Source of the DNA: Paenibacillus sp. FJAT-26967
GTDB taxonomy: Bacteria > Bacillota > Bacilli > Paenibacillales > NBRC-103111
Assembly: GCF_001541095.1 (NCBI RefSeq)
Contig: NZ_LMXH01000001.1
Location: 1,438,048-1,502,047 of the forward strand
DNA length: 64,000 nucleotides
Reading direction: 5' to 3'
The notes under the pieces are model-generated. The model ran no database searches. It was not told where the DNA came from and saw only the letters and a program-made list of their open reading frames with translations. Position numbers and translations under genes: made by a program. Shown here piece after piece: positions 17,517-30,085 of the stretch (within the stretch, counting starts at the first letter, position 1; every line of letters begins with the position of its first letter).

Positions 17517-17996
17517 TTGAGGTATTATATTATCGCCCTCATTGTTTTTTTATTAGACCAGGCAACCAAATGGCTTATTGTCAAAAATCTTGCACTTGGA
17601 GAAACCATTTCTGTTATCGGTGAGTTTTTCCAGATCACTTCTCATCGTAACCGCGGAGCAGCATTTAGTATCCTGCAGAATCAGCGCTGGTTTTTAATCG
17701 CTATGACTCTGATCATCGTCGTCGGCATTTTATTTTACTTAAACCGCACGCGCAAATTGGATCAAAAATGGCTTTCTATGGGGCTGGCTCTCGTTCTGGG
17801 AGGAGCTGTCGGTAATTTCTTGGACCGGTTGCTGTTTGGAGAAGTTGTGGATTTTCTGATGTTCCACTTTGAATTTATTAATTATACGTATCCAATCTTT
17901 AATATTGCAGATTCAGCGATTGTAATCGGAGTGATTTGTATTTTTATTGACTCCATTATTGCTTGGAAAAAAGAAAAAAGAGGGACGGCATCATGA
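17517..17996 (+). CDS. lspA: LspA, lipoprotein signal peptidase (signal peptidase II)
   Basis: Membrane aspartic protease that cuts the signal peptide of diacylated prolipoproteins; inhibited by globomycin. TTG 17517 follows GAGGAGGA. 159 residues with four membrane helices. The catalytic aspartates are in GNFLDRLLFGEVVDFL and FNIADSAIVIG. Early motifs DQATKWLIV and RNRGAAFSIL also fit. Its stop overlaps the ATG of the downstream pseudouridine synthase (ATGA), indicating coupling. Substrates in this window include the lipoproteins at 9429, 39431 and 61853. Confidence 0.95.
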   Translation: MRYYIIALIVFLLDQATKWLIVKNLALGETISVIGEFFQITSHRNRGAAFSILQNQRWFLIAMTLIIVVGILFYLNRTRKLDQKWLSMGLALVLGGAVGNFLDRLLFGEVVDFLMFHFEFINYTYPIFNIADSAIVIGVICIFIDSIIAWKKEKRGTAS

Positions 17997-18955
17997 GCGA
18001 AAACAGCGAGTACGAAAAGAACAATCTAAACGAAATGGATGAATCAGAGGCAGCCGAGTGGGTAGTTGAGGAGGTACAATCAGGGGAACGGATCGATAAG
18101 TTCCTGTCCGATTTGATGGATCAGGTATCCCGGACACAAATTCAACAGTGGATCAAGGACGGACATGCCCGGGTTGACGGACGCAGTGTGAAGCCTAATT
18201 ATAAGCTGGCCGAGGGCCAGACGATTGTGCTGAGCATCCCGGACCCGACGCCTATGGAGCTGACTCCCGAAGCCATTCCTCTGGAAATAGTCTATGAGGA
18301 TTCCGATGTGATTGTCGTGAACAAGCCGCGGGGACTCGTCGTTCATCCGGCTCCGGGACATTACAGCGGGACGCTGGTCAATGCGCTGCTGTATCACTGC
18401 AAGGACCTCTCGGGCATTAACGGCGTGCAAAGACCGGGAATCGTGCACCGCATCGACAAAGACACCTCAGGCCTTCTTATGGCGGCTAAAAACGATCAGG
18501 CCCACAGTCACTTGGCCGCGCAGCTCAAAGAACATTCGGTTACACGCAAATATATTGCGATTGTCCATGGAGTTCTTCACCATGATCACGGGACGATTGA
18601 CGCTCCGATCGGAAGAGATGCCAGTGACCGCAAGCTCTACACCGTTACGGAGAAGAACAGCAAGCGTGCCGTGACCCATTTTGTAGTGTTGGAGCGTTTT
18701 GACGGTTACACGCTGGTAGAGCTCAAGCTTGAAACCGGCCGTACTCATCAGATCCGCGTCCATATGAAATTCATCGGACATCCGCTTGTTGGCGATCCTG
18801 CTTACGGACGCAGCAAAGGAATGACGATGGACGGGCAGGCTCTGCACGCGCAAGTACTCGGGTTTACTCATCCGAAGTCAGGCGAGAGGCTGGAATTCGA
18901 GGCGCCGATACCAGAAGATATGATGGATTTGCTTCATCGGCTGAAGAACGTCTAA
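17993..18955 (+). CDS. ylyB: RluD-type 23S rRNA pseudouridine synthase (YlyB)
   Basis: Converts uridine to pseudouridine in large-subunit rRNA. The start at ATG 17993 overlaps the lspA stop; an open extension to 17963 inside lspA is rejected. 320 residues: S4 RNA-binding domain (about 25-85; GERIDKFLSDLMDQVSRTQI), catalytic domain with VVNKPRGLVVHPAPGH and the RluA/RluD motif HRIDKDTSGL, where Asp155 is the catalytic nucleophile, then LETGRTHQIRVHM. The exact modified positions cannot be read from sequence. Confidence 0.93.
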   Translation: MSENSEYEKNNLNEMDESEAAEWVVEEVQSGERIDKFLSDLMDQVSRTQIQQWIKDGHARVDGRSVKPNYKLAEGQTIVLSIPDPTPMELTPEAIPLEIVYEDSDVIVVNKPRGLVVHPAPGHYSGTLVNALLYHCKDLSGINGVQRPGIVHRIDKDTSGLLMAAKNDQAHSHLAAQLKEHSVTRKYIAIVHGVLHHDHGTIDAPIGRDASDRKLYTVTEKNSKRAVTHFVVLERFDGYTLVELKLETGRTHQIRVHMKFIGHPLVGDPAYGRSKGMTMDGQALHAQVLGFTHPKSGERLEFEAPIPEDMMDLLHRLKNV

Positions 18956-19008
18956 ACTGTTTTAATTTTAGAAGTGAGAACACTGCATGGGGAGGGGAAA
19001 CGATCGTC

Positions 19009-20166
19009 ATGGAATCGTTGATTAACCCGAAAGTCAAAGACATTCAAATATCCGGCATACGTAAAATCGCTAACAAAGTGGCTTCCATCCCGGATGCACT
19101 CGCGCTCACGATCGGACAGCCTGATTTTCCGACACCGCTGCATATTGTAGAAGCCGGGCAGCGTGCTCTTCAGGAAGGCAAGACCTTGTATACGCCTAAC
19201 GCCGGAGTGCTTGAGCTTAGGCAAGCGGCAGCCGATTTTGTCGGCACCCGATACGGACTGTCTTACGATCCTGTCACTGAAGTTATCGTGACCAACGGAG
19301 CCAGCGAAGCACTGGATATTACTCTGCGGACGATATTGACTCCCGGAGCTGAAGTGATTCTGCCTGGTCCTATTTATCCGGGGTATGAGCCGCTGATCAA
19401 GCTCTGCGGCGGAATACCCGTATACGTGGATACAAGGCCGCATGAGTTCAAACTGACCGCGGACGTATTGGAGCCATATTTGACCGAACGGACCCGCTGC
19501 GTCATTCTGGGCTATCCGAGCAATCCGACGGGGCAAATTTTAACGGCAGAAGAATTGAGCGGTCTTGCCGCACTTCTCCAAGACCGAGAGCTTTTTATCA
19601 TTTCGGATGAGATCTACAGCGAACTGGTGTACGGGACGAATCACTCATCGATCGCAGCCATTCCGGGTATGAAGGAAAAAACGATTGTCATAAACGGGTT
19701 GTCTAAGTCACATTCGATGACTGGCTGGCGTATCGGATATACGTTTGCTCCCGCATACTTATCTCAGCATATGTTGAAAGTTCATCAGTACAATGTGACC
19801 TGCGCGAGCTCGGTCAGCCAATACGCGGCGATTGAAGCTCTGACTGCGGGCCGTGACGATGCGCTGCCTATGAGAGTTTCATATGCCGAGCGCCTCCAGC
19901 ATACTTACGCGAGACTTCAAGAGATGGGGATTCAGGCGGTTAAGCCTCAAGGGGCATTCTATTTGTTTCCGTCGATTGAGCGATTCGGTCTGACTTCGGA
20001 AGAATTCGCCTATAGACTTCTTGAAGAACAACGCGTGGCGGTTGTGCCGGGCGATGCCTTCTCGCCGCTGGGCGAGGGGCATATCCGACTGTCTTACGCT
20101 TATTCCTTAGAAGTAATAGATGGAGCGCTGGATCGTCTTCAAGCCTTTATTCGCAAGCTGGATTAA
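19009..20166 (+). CDS. patA: Class I PLP aminotransferase, PatA-like
   Basis: Fold-type I aminotransferase. ATG 19009 follows GGAGGGG. 385 residues, with TIGQPDFPTP, TNGASEALDITLRT, GYPSNPTGQ, ISDEIYSELVYG and the PLP lysine in INGLSKSHSMTGWRIGY (Lys233). In B. subtilis PatA is the N-acetyl-LL-diaminopimelate aminotransferase of the acetylated lysine pathway. The convergent dapH-dapL genes right next to it encode the other acetyl-pathway steps, which supports that role here. Confidence 0.85.
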   Translation: MESLINPKVKDIQISGIRKIANKVASIPDALALTIGQPDFPTPLHIVEAGQRALQEGKTLYTPNAGVLELRQAAADFVGTRYGLSYDPVTEVIVTNGASEALDITLRTILTPGAEVILPGPIYPGYEPLIKLCGGIPVYVDTRPHEFKLTADVLEPYLTERTRCVILGYPSNPTGQILTAEELSGLAALLQDRELFIISDEIYSELVYGTNHSSIAAIPGMKEKTIVINGLSKSHSMTGWRIGYTFAPAYLSQHMLKVHQYNVTCASSVSQYAAIEALTAGRDDALPMRVSYAERLQHTYARLQEMGIQAVKPQGAFYLFPSIERFGLTSEEFAYRLLEEQRVAVVPGDAFSPLGEGHIRLSYAYSLEVIDGALDRLQAFIRKLD

Positions 20167-20221
20167 ACCGGCACGTAAGAGATGTTTGCGGAAGCTTGGG
20201 TCTGTCTTCAAAATTTATAAA

Positions 20222-20289
20222 TGAAATAACCCCTTGGAATAATCCGCTGCGGCCTTCAATGCCCTGGGATTATTCAAGGGGTTATTTGT
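20222..20289. terminator. Bidirectional terminator between patA and dapL
   Basis: AAATAACCCCTTG..GAATAATC and GATTATT..CAAGGGGTTATTT form a long interrupted stem with A-run on one side and T-rich sequence on the other. It serves convergent transcripts. Confidence 0.8.
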
Positions 20290-20302
20290 TGCAGCATGGC
20301 TG

Positions 20303-21460
20303 CTAACGATTGCCCGCAGGCGGTTCATCCGATGAACCCGATTTCCAGCGGAAGTAACGGCTGACGGTATCAATGGCTAAACCGATTGCCCGTTCATCCG
20401 GCTCAATTTTTGCATGGTGCAGACCATAGGGGGTTTCGGCACCAAGCCAGAACATGAAGCCAGGTATTTTCTCGAGAAAATAACCGTAGTCCTCTCCAGT
20501 CATGGCTTCCGTACATTCCACTAGCTGAACGCCTGAATCGGTCTCGCCGATTAACCATTCCATAAATTCACGAGTCAGTTCCTCTTGGTTGTACACCTGC
20601 AAGTAATTCGATCCGTAATCAATCGTAATTTGGCATTCGTAAGAAGCTTCAATCCCGCGGGCAACCGCTTCAATTCTTGATTTGATAAGCTGCATAGCTT
20701 CCGCGGAAAGAGTACGGATTGTTCCTTCAAGCCGCGCTTTTTCCGCAATGATGTTCTGTTTCGTTCCTGCTTCCATTTTGCCGATCGTCAACACTGCGGA
20801 ATCCAGCGGATTGATATTGCGCGCTACGATGGAATGGAGCTGGGAAACCATCTGAGAAGCGGCTACGATCATATCGTTCGCTTTATGCGGATAGGCTGCA
20901 TGTCCGCCTTTGCCGGCAAGATCGATGAATAGCTCGGAGGTATTGGCGAACAGGATGCCAGGCCGGGTTGCGATGACGCCGACGGGATACTCCGGGGCAA
21001 TATGAAGTGCCACGATCTGATCCGGCATCCAGTCGGCCAGTTCTTGAGCTGCCAGCATAGGCAGTGCCCCGCCGGGGCCTTCCTCCGCAGGCTGGAACAG
21101 CACGACGAGATCGTCCTTCATCGGCGTCTTGGCAAACTGCGTAACTATACCGGCTCCGATCGCCATATGAAGATCGTGGCCGCAGGCGTGCATATAGCCG
21201 GGATGCTCGGACTGGAAGTTATAGCCGGTTTCTTCGGGAATCGGAAGTCCGTCCATGTCTGCCCGGTAGCCGTATCGTTTGACCGGGTTTGTTCCTTTTA
21301 TATAGACAAGAATACCGGTCCGCCATGTTTGTATTTCCATGTTCTCCTGGGGGAGAGTCTCTAAATAATCGAGCAGCAGGCGCTGGGTCTTGAACTCTTG
21401 AAATCCGGGCTCCGGAATCCGGTGCAATTGGCGTCTTAACTCTACATAAGGGCTGGTCAC
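20303..21460 (-). CDS. dapL: DapL, N-acetyldiaminopimelate deacetylase
   Basis: M20-family metallohydrolase that removes the acetyl group from N-acetyl-LL-diaminopimelate, giving LL-DAP for lysine and cell wall. GTG 21460 ([19 protein letters not shown]) has AGGAG 8 bases upstream and is preferred to the longer TTG 21493 frame. 385 residues. Metal ligands and catalytic Glu are in HACGHDLHM and [10 protein letters not shown]; then [25 protein letters not shown] and [21 protein letters not shown]. It matches B. subtilis YkuR closely in motif content and length and lies downstream of dapH. Confidence 0.93.
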   Translation of the reverse strand: MTSPYVELRRQLHRIPEPGFQEFKTQRLLLDYLETLPQENMEIQTWRTGILVYIKGTNPVKRYGYRADMDGLPIPEETGYNFQSEHPGYMHACGHDLHMAIGAGIVTQFAKTPMKDDLVVLFQPAEEGPGGALPMLAAQELADWMPDQIVALHIAPEYPVGVIATRPGILFANTSELFIDLAGKGGHAAYPHKANDMIVAASQMVSQLHSIVARNINPLDSAVLTIGKMEAGTKQNIIAEKARLEGTIRTLSAEAMQLIKSRIEAVARGIEASYECQITIDYGSNYLQVYNQEELTREFMEWLIGETDSGVQLVECTEAMTGEDYGYFLEKIPGFMFWLGAETPYGLHHAKIEPDERAIGLAIDTVSRYFRWKSGSSDEPPAGNR

Positions 21461-21593
21461 GTTAGCATCTCCTGCCTTTCTGCTGATCTGCAAGTATGAA
21501 AGTAAGGTTCAAGTGTGGAAAAAGCCCCGCGCATGCAGCGCAGGGCCGGGATGTGTATCTGCGCAAACCCTTCTATAAAAAGGGCAGCGGATC

Positions 21594-22304
21594 TTACAGC
21601 TCGCGAAGTTCTTTAAGAATTTCGGTTTTGGATTTCGTTTTGTCGTCCACACGTTTGATAACGCGGGCAGGGGTACCTGCTACTACAGTAAATTCAGGCA
21701 CGTCTTCAACCACGACAGCGCCTGCAGCTACTACGGAACCTTGTCCAATGCGTACACCTTCCAGGATAACGGCATTAGCGCCTACCAGTACATCGTCTTC
21801 TACTACACATGGCTGTGCGGATGGGGGCTCGATTACACCTGCAACGACTGCACCTGCGCCGATGTGACACATGTTGCCGATTTGTGCGCGTCCGCCGAGA
21901 ATGGCGTTCATATCGATCATCGTGCCTTCACCAATGGAAGCACCGATGTTGATCACTGCGCCCATCATAATAACGGCGTTATTCCCGATGGATACTTTGT
22001 CGCGGATAATGGAACCAGGCTCGATACGGGCATTGATTCCTTTCAGGTCTAGAAGAGGGATAGCCGAATTGCGGCGGTCGGATTCAACAACGAAGTCCTC
22101 AATGTCCGCTTTGTTTGCTTCAAGAACTTTTTGAATGTCAGTCCACTCTCCGAAAAGCACACCGCTTTTACCGGATACAAATGATTGGATTTCGGAGCCG
22201 AATTCAATCGCTTCTAGGTTTCCTTTTACGTATACTTTCACCGGGGTTTTCTTTTGGCTGTTCTTAATGAACTGGATGATTTCTTCTGTATTCATTTGAG
22301 TCAT
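21594..22304 (-). CDS. dapH: DapH, tetrahydrodipicolinate N-acetyltransferase
   Basis: Acetyl-CoA-dependent acetylation of tetrahydrodipicolinate, opening the acetylase branch of DAP/lysine synthesis. ATG 22304 ([13 protein letters not shown]) has AGGAGG upstream and gives 236 residues, exactly the family length; an upstream extension to 22397 is not conserved. Left-handed beta-helix hexapeptide repeats from about residue 90: [64 protein letters not shown]. Forms an operon with dapL (133 bp gap). Confidence 0.94.
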   Translation of the reverse strand: MTQMNTEEIIQFIKNSQKKTPVKVYVKGNLEAIEFGSEIQSFVSGKSGVLFGEWTDIQKVLEANKADIEDFVVESDRRNSAIPLLDLKGINARIEPGSIIRDKVSIGNNAVIMMGAVINIGASIGEGTMIDMNAILGGRAQIGNMCHIGAGAVVAGVIEPPSAQPCVVEDDVLVGANAVILEGVRIGQGSVVAAGAVVVEDVPEFTVVAGTPARVIKRVDDKTKSKTEILKELREL

Positions 22305-22468
22305 CTGTTCCACTCCTCCTGCATAGTAACTTATATCTTTACTATAATAGCAGAAGAAGAGGGGTTGCGCGATAGCATTGTCTAGAAAAAGCGACATTAA
22401 CTGCGCCTAAGGTTCTTTCATTCCTCATAAACAGGCGGTATACCTGGAAAAAACGTTGGAAATAACGA

Positions 22469-22497
22469 TTGACTTCTTTTGTCGAAAGTGGGATAAT
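22469..22497 (+). promoter_or_regulatory. pyr operon sigma-A promoter with an embedded 0A box
   Basis: TTGACT (22469-22474), 17-bp spacer, GATAAT (22492-22497): a good sigma-A promoter. The spacer contains TTTTGTCGAA (22477-22486), an exact match to the Spo0A box. Binding there would be expected to block RNA polymerase. Confidence 0.7.
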
Positions 22498-22514
22498 GGG
22501 CTACAAGTGAATAG

Positions 22515-24193
<1,679 letters not shown>

Positions 24194-24246
24194 GACAGAT
24201 TCTCACAGCGATTGCTAAACACAGTTAAGAGGAGAGGGTACGCAGC

Positions 24247-25539
24247 ATGGGAATTTGGATTCTAAACGGCACAACGCTGGATGCTTCCGGCCAAGAAGCG
24301 GTCAAGCATCTTTTTATAGAGAACGGGAAAATCGCACAGCGGCTGGACGGGCAAGAAACGCCGGATACTGCCGGTCATGAAGTGATTGAAGCGGCAGGCA
24401 AGCTGGTATCCCCCGGGTTTATCGATATGCATGTTCACTTGCGGGAGCCGGGCTTTGAGCATAAAGAAACCATTGCAAGCGGCACTCGCTCGGCTGCACG
24501 CGGCGGGTACACGACAATCGCTTGCATGCCGAATACGAAGCCGGTCATCGATACGGTCGATACGGTTAAATTCATCCAGGGCAAAGCTGAAACGGAAGGC
24601 AATGGAGTAAGAGTGCTGCCTTACGGCTGCATCAGCAAGAACCAGCTGGGCCGGGAACTGACTGACTTCGAAGGTCTTAAAGAGGCAGGCGTGGTAGCCT
24701 TCACCGATGACGGTGTCGGGGTCCAGAGCGCCCAGATGATGAAGGATGCTATGGCGCGCGCAGCGGCTCTTGGAATGCCGATCGTCGCGCACTGCGAGGA
24801 TGATACGATGGTGAAAGGCGCTCCCGTATCGGAAGGCACCTTCGCCGACAAGCATGGCTTGAAGGGCATCCCGAACGAGTCGGAGGCGATTCACGTCGGG
24901 CGCGACATCCTTCTCGCAGAAGCGACCGGGGTGCATTACCATGTGTGTCATGTGAGTACGGAGCAATCCGTAAGATTGATCCGCCTTGGTAAACAGATCG
25001 GTGTTAAAGTTACCGCTGAGGTTTGTCCGCATCATCTGCTGCTTTCAGAAGAAGATATTCCGGGAATGGATTCGAACTGGAAAATGAACCCGCCGCTTCG
25101 TTCCAAGCGCGATGTCGAGGCCGTCATCGAAGCTTTGGAGGACGGCACGATCGACATGATCGTAACGGACCATGCTCCTCACAGTGACGAAGAGAAAGCC
25201 AAGGGAATGCAGCTGGCACCATTTGGAATTGTAGGCTTCGAAACAGCTTTCCCGCTGCTTTACACTAAATTCGTGGCAACAGGCAAGTGGTCGCTTAGCT
25301 TCCTGATCGAGCGCATGACTTCGGTGCCGGCTGATGTGTTCGGCCTGCCATGGGGCCAGCTTGAGATCGGCAGTGAAGCGGATCTGACCCTTATCGATCT
25401 GGAGAAGGAAAAAGAAGTGGATCCGGCTGAATTCTTATCGAAGAGCCGCAATACGCCTTTTACAGGATGGAAGCTGAAAGGCTGGCCGGTGCTGACAATG
25501 GTTGCTGGGTCGGTAGCATGGACGGAATCAAGCGAATAG
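24247..25539 (+). CDS. pyrC: PyrC, dihydroorotase
   Basis: Zinc amidohydrolase that closes N-carbamoylaspartate to dihydroorotate. ATG 24247 is preceded by AGAGGAGAGG. 430 residues, class I type. Metal motif IDMHVHLREPGFEHKETI at about 58-75, then GGYTTIACMPNTKPV, AHCEDDTMVKGA, YHVCHVSTEQSVRLIR, TAEVCPHHLLLSEED, and IVTDHAPHSDEEKAKG. Lies 53 bp after pyrB. Confidence 0.95.
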   Translation: MGIWILNGTTLDASGQEAVKHLFIENGKIAQRLDGQETPDTAGHEVIEAAGKLVSPGFIDMHVHLREPGFEHKETIASGTRSAARGGYTTIACMPNTKPVIDTVDTVKFIQGKAETEGNGVRVLPYGCISKNQLGRELTDFEGLKEAGVVAFTDDGVGVQSAQMMKDAMARAAALGMPIVAHCEDDTMVKGAPVSEGTFADKHGLKGIPNESEAIHVGRDILLAEATGVHYHVCHVSTEQSVRLIRLGKQIGVKVTAEVCPHHLLLSEEDIPGMDSNWKMNPPLRSKRDVEAVIEALEDGTIDMIVTDHAPHSDEEKAKGMQLAPFGIVGFETAFPLLYTKFVATGKWSLSFLIERMTSVPADVFGLPWGQLEIGSEADLTLIDLEKEKEVDPAEFLSKSRNTPFTGWKLKGWPVLTMVAGSVAWTESSE

Positions 25540-25582
25540 AAAAACAGACAACTTTGAAGATATAGAGAAGGAGCTGAGGGGC

Positions 25583-26761
25583 ATGAAGGCAAAAGCAAGA
25601 CTGCTGCTGGAAGACGGTACGCTTTTTACAGGAAAATCGTTCGGTGCTGAAGGGAATTCAGTAGGAGAAGTCGTGTTCAACACAGGAATCACAGGTTACC
25701 AGGAGGTACTGTCCGACCCGTCGTACTGCGGGCAAATCGTAACGATGACATATCCGCTCATCGGTAACTACGGTATTTCCCGGGATGACTTTGAATCGGT
25801 GAAACCCTTCGTGCACGGCTTTGTGGTACGCCGTCATGAAGAGGCGCCGAGCAACTGGCGCGCACAATATACGCTGGGCAACCTGCTGAAGGAATACGGC
25901 ATTATCGGAATCAGCGACATCGATACCCGGATGCTGACCCGTAAAATCCGTCATCACGGCGTGATGAAGGGCATTCTGACGACGGGGGATCTGTCCATCG
26001 AAGAACTGAAAGAGCAGCTGCAAGCCACGCCTCTGATGTGCACTCAGGTTTCGACAGTATCTACGCCGACTGTGTTCAGCGCGCCGGGCAACCGCGAGCG
26101 TGTGGTTCTTGTAGACTATGGAGCTAAGAGCGGTATCGTCCGCGATTTGTCCAAACGCGGCTGTGACGTCGTCGTTGTGCCTCAAGATACAACGGCCGAG
26201 CAGATTATGCGGCTGGCACCGGACGGTGTCCTGCTGTCCAACGGTCCCGGGGACCCCAAAGATGTACCGCATGCAGTAGAAACGGTCCGCCAGCTGATGG
26301 GCCAAGTGCCGCTCTTCGGAATTTGTCTGGGCCACCAGCTGTTTGCACTTGCAAGCGGCGCGGATACCGAGAAACTTAAGTTCGGTCATCGCGGAGGCAA
26401 CCATCCGGTCAAAGATCTCATTTCCGGCCGCTGTTACATCACTTCGCAGAACCATGGCTACTCAGTTAAAGAAGATTCTATCGCCGGCACGGAGCTGACG
26501 GTTACACATATCAACAACAACGATCGTACGATCGAAGGACTCAAACATAATAAATACCCGGCTTTCTCGGTTCAATATCATCCGGAAGCAGCCCCAGGAC
26601 CTTTTGATTCCAGCTACTTGTTCGATGATTTCCTGGAAATGATCCGCAATCACCAAACAGATAATCCGCAGGCTCCACGCCAGGCGCAAATGCTTGCCGC
26701 ATGGAAAGCCGAGCAGTCAGACAGCAGCACGAAAGGAGAACTTCACTATGCCCAAAAATGA
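25583..26761 (+). CDS. carA: CarA (PyrAA), carbamoyl-phosphate synthase small subunit
   Basis: Glutaminase subunit that delivers ammonia to CarB. ATG 25583 follows GAAGGAGCTGAGGGG. 392 residues, with the N-terminal domain [28 protein letters not shown] and a class I amidotransferase domain from about 175: [13 protein letters not shown], nucleophile motif [15 protein letters not shown], and [15 protein letters not shown] with the catalytic His and Glu. A short C-terminal tail overlaps carB by 14 bp. Being in the pyr operon, it is the pyrimidine-specific enzyme; an arginine-specific one could lie elsewhere. Confidence 0.95.
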   Translation: MKAKARLLLEDGTLFTGKSFGAEGNSVGEVVFNTGITGYQEVLSDPSYCGQIVTMTYPLIGNYGISRDDFESVKPFVHGFVVRRHEEAPSNWRAQYTLGNLLKEYGIIGISDIDTRMLTRKIRHHGVMKGILTTGDLSIEELKEQLQATPLMCTQVSTVSTPTVFSAPGNRERVVLVDYGAKSGIVRDLSKRGCDVVVVPQDTTAEQIMRLAPDGVLLSNGPGDPKDVPHAVETVRQLMGQVPLFGICLGHQLFALASGADTEKLKFGHRGGNHPVKDLISGRCYITSQNHGYSVKEDSIAGTELTVTHINNNDRTIEGLKHNKYPAFSVQYHPEAAPGPFDSSYLFDDFLEMIRNHQTDNPQAPRQAQMLAAWKAEQSDSSTKGELHYAQK

Positions 26762-29700
26762 GAAGCTCAAAAAAATTCTGGTGATCGGATCCGGTCCGAT
26801 CGTAATCGGCCAGGCGGCGGAGTTTGACTACGCCGGTACACAAGCTTGCCAAGCACTCAAAGAAGAAGGCATGGAAGTTGTCCTGATCAACAGTAACCCG
26901 GCTACAATTATGACAGATACGAACATGGCTGATAAAGTCTATATCGAGCCGATCACACTCGAATTCGTGACTCAAATCATCCGCCAGGAACGCCCAGATG
27001 GACTTTTGCCGACACTAGGCGGACAAACTGGACTTAACATGGCAGTAGAGCTTGCCCGTGCAGGTGTGCTGGAGCAGGAGAACGTGAAACTGCTCGGAAC
27101 GCAGCTGACTGCCATTGAGAAAGCAGAAGACCGCGACTTGTTCCGTGATCTGATGCGTGAGCTCGAGCAGCCTGTTCCCGACAGTGTTATCGTTACGACT
27201 GTGCCGGAAGCCGTTGATTTTGCAAATGAGATTGGCTACCCGATCATCGTACGTCCAGCTTATACACTGGGCGGTACAGGCGGCGGAATCTGTCATAACG
27301 AAGAGGAACTGGTTGAAACGGTAGCTTCAGGTATCCGCTACAGTCCAATTTCCCAGTGTCTCGTCGAGAAAAGCATTGCAGGTATGAAAGAAGTCGAATA
27401 CGAAGTTATGCGTGACGCAAACGACAACTGTATCGTAGTCTGCAATATGGAAAACTTCGACCCGGTAGGGGTTCATACAGGAGACAGTATCGTCGTGGCT
27501 CCTAGCCAGACGCTTTCAGACCGCGAGTACCAGATGCTCCGCTCCGCTTCGCTCAAAATTATTCGTGCGCTGAATATCGAGGGCGGCTGCAACGTGCAGT
27601 TTGCGCTGGATCCGTTCAGTTTCCAATACTATGTGATTGAAGTTAACCCGCGTGTCAGCCGCTCTTCGGCGCTGGCTTCCAAAGCAACCGGATACCCGAT
27701 TGCCAAGATGGCCGCTAAGATCGCGATCGGCTATACACTGGACGAACTCATCAACCCGGTTACGGGACAGACTTACGCTTGCTTCGAGCCAACGCTCGAT
27801 TATATCGTATCGAAGATTCCCCGCTGGCCGTTTGACAAATTCATCTCGGCGAACCGCAAGCTCGGAACGCAGATGAAAGCAACGGGAGAAGTTATGGCGA
27901 TCGGACGTACGTTCGAAGAGTCCATTCATAAAGCAATCCGCTCTCTAGAGATCGGAGTACACCGTCTCTTCCTGAAAGAAACGGATCTGCTCGACAAGGA
28001 GACCCTGGAGCAGCGTCTGCAGAAGCCGGATGATGAGCGTCTCTTCCTGCTGGCAGAAGCCATCCGACGTGGATACACCATCGAACAACTCCAGGAGCTG
28101 ACTAAAATCGACTGGTGGTTCCTGCACAAACTGGACGGAATGATCCGCTACGAGCAGGAAATTGCGGCCAGCGAACTGGATCTGGAAGTTCTGTATGACG
28201 CTAAGCGGATGGGCTTTACGGATCGCGCAATTGCGGAGATTCGTACAATCGCGGGTTGTCAGACCTTCACGAACGAAGCTGAGATCCGTACGCATCGCCT
28301 GGCGCAAAACATTAAGCCCGTATACAAAATGGTTGATACGTGCGCGGCTGAGTTCGAAGCAACAACGCCTTATTACTACTCGACTTATGAGGTAGAAGAC
28401 GAAGTTCTGGAGACCTCCAAAGAGAAGGTTGTTGTCCTCGGTTCCGGTCCGATCCGTATCGGACAAGGCATTGAGTTCGATTACTCCACGGTTCACGCAG
28501 TCTGGGCTATCCAGGCAGCCGGTTATGAAGCGGTCATCATCAATAACAATCCGGAAACTGTCTCGACAGACTTCAATACATCCGACCGTCTTTACTTCGA
28601 ACCGCTGTTCTTCGAGGATGTCATGAACGTAATCGAACGCGAGAAGCCAATCGGTGTCATCGTACAGTTCGGCGGTCAGACCGCCATCAACCTGGCAGCT
28701 CCGCTTGCCAAAGCCGGCGTACGCATCCTTGGCAGCGACCTGGAAAGTATTGACCAGGCAGAAGACCGTAAGAAATTCGAAGCGCTGCTGCGTAAGCTTG
28801 ATGTGGCTCAACCTCCGGGCGGCACGGTAACCTCAGTGGATCAGGCTGTCGGGGTAGCTTCCCAATTCGGATACCCGGTTCTGGTTCGTCCTTCTTATGT
28901 ACTGGGTGGACGCGCAATGGAAATCGTGTACTCCGATGATGAACTTCTCAGCTACATGGAATATGCAGTCAAAATCAATCCGGAGCATCCGGTTCTGATT
29001 GACCGCTACATGCTTGGCAAGGAAGTAGAAGTGGATGCAATCTGTGATAAGGAAACGGTAGTTATTCCCGGAATCATGGAACATGTTGAGCGCGCGGGGG
29101 TCCATTCCGGCGACTCCATTGCGGTATATCCGCCTCAGTCGCTCTCCGATGAGATCAAGAGTCAAATCATCGACATTACAACTAAGATTGGTCTGGAACT
29201 TCAGGTAGTCGGTCTCGTCAACATCCAGTTCGTCATCCATAACGATCAGGTGTACGTGATTGAAGTGAATCCGCGCTCCTCGCGTACGGTTCCTTTCTTG
29301 AGCAAAGTGACTAATATTCCGATGGCGAATGTGGCAACCCGCGTTATTATGGGTCAAAAGCTGACAGAGCTTGGATACAAGAGCGGCCTATGGCCCGAAG
29401 ATGACTTTGTATCGGTTAAAGTGCCGGTATTCTCCTTTGCGAAGCTGCGCCGCGTAGATACAACCCTGGGACCTGAGATGAAGTCTACGGGTGAAGTTAT
29501 GGGCCGCGATGTGAACTTTGCTAAGGCGCTGTACAAAGGTTTGATCGGCGCGGGAATGAAAATTCCGGCAGCCGGGGCGATTATTGCGACAGTAGCCGAT
29601 AAGGATAAAGAAGAGGCTGTTGAGATCTTTGGAGGTTTCCAAAGACTCGGCTACAAGATTATTGCCACAGGCGGAACTGCAAAAGTACTTGAAGAAGCAG

Positions 29701-29957
29701 GTGTTCCGGTTACAACCGTTAACAAGCTGAGCGAAGGCTCGCCGAATATTCTGGATCTGATCCGCAGCGGGGAAGCGCACTTCGTCGTCAACACATTGAC
29801 GAAGGGTAAGACACCTCAGCGCGACGGATTCCGTATTCGCCGCGAAGCGGTAGAGAATGGCGTCGTTTGTATGACTTCGCTGGATACGGTTCGAGCACTG
29901 CTTCATATGCTCGAAGCGATTAACTTCTCTTCCCGCGCTATGCCGGTACACGCATAA
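26748..29957 (+). CDS. carB: CarB (PyrAB), carbamoyl-phosphate synthase large subunit
   Basis: Makes carbamoyl phosphate from bicarbonate, ammonia and two ATP. ATG 26748 lies inside the carA end, behind AAAGGAG; an upstream frame to 26694 is out of place. 1069 residues with two homologous ATP-grasp halves: [21 protein letters not shown] and [21 protein letters not shown] mark their beginnings; matching [20 protein letters not shown] and [20 protein letters not shown] segments follow. The C-terminal MGS-like domain (about 935-1069; [16 protein letters not shown]) binds allosteric UMP/PRPP. Confidence 0.96.
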   Translation: MPKNEKLKKILVIGSGPIVIGQAAEFDYAGTQACQALKEEGMEVVLINSNPATIMTDTNMADKVYIEPITLEFVTQIIRQERPDGLLPTLGGQTGLNMAVELARAGVLEQENVKLLGTQLTAIEKAEDRDLFRDLMRELEQPVPDSVIVTTVPEAVDFANEIGYPIIVRPAYTLGGTGGGICHNEEELVETVASGIRYSPISQCLVEKSIAGMKEVEYEVMRDANDNCIVVCNMENFDPVGVHTGDSIVVAPSQTLSDREYQMLRSASLKIIRALNIEGGCNVQFALDPFSFQYYVIEVNPRVSRSSALASKATGYPIAKMAAKIAIGYTLDELINPVTGQTYACFEPTLDYIVSKIPRWPFDKFISANRKLGTQMKATGEVMAIGRTFEESIHKAIRSLEIGVHRLFLKETDLLDKETLEQRLQKPDDERLFLLAEAIRRGYTIEQLQELTKIDWWFLHKLDGMIRYEQEIAASELDLEVLYDAKRMGFTDRAIAEIRTIAGCQTFTNEAEIRTHRLAQNIKPVYKMVDTCAAEFEATTPYYYSTYEVEDEVLETSKEKVVVLGSGPIRIGQGIEFDYSTVHAVWAIQAAGYEAVIINNNPETVSTDFNTSDRLYFEPLFFEDVMNVIEREKPIGVIVQFGGQTAINLAAPLAKAGVRILGSDLESIDQAEDRKKFEALLRKLDVAQPPGGTVTSVDQAVGVASQFGYPVLVRPSYVLGGRAMEIVYSDDELLSYMEYAVKINPEHPVLIDRYMLGKEVEVDAICDKETVVIPGIMEHVERAGVHSGDSIAVYPPQSLSDEIKSQIIDITTKIGLELQVVGLVNIQFVIHNDQVYVIEVNPRSSRTVPFLSKVTNIPMANVATRVIMGQKLTELGYKSGLWPEDDFVSVKVPVFSFAKLRRVDTTLGPEMKSTGEVMGRDVNFAKALYKGLIGAGMKIPAAGAIIATVADKDKEEAVEIFGGFQRLGYKIIATGGTAKVLEEAGVPVTTVNKLSEGSPNILDLIRSGEAHFVVNTLTKGKTPQRDGFRIRREAVENGVVCMTSLDTVRALLHMLEAINFSSRAMPVHA

Positions 29958-30085
29958 GCACACGGATATAAACCAAATCAGGGGGATGTACGCCCAGCTT
30001 GCCCGTTCTATAACGGGGAGGCCGCGTGACATCCCCTCCTTATGGACAAAATGCAGACTAAGGAAGCGAATGGGGGCGGCAGTGA

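Noticed and set aside
28687-29357. Minus-strand frames inside carB
   Set aside because: Shadows of a highly conserved gene.
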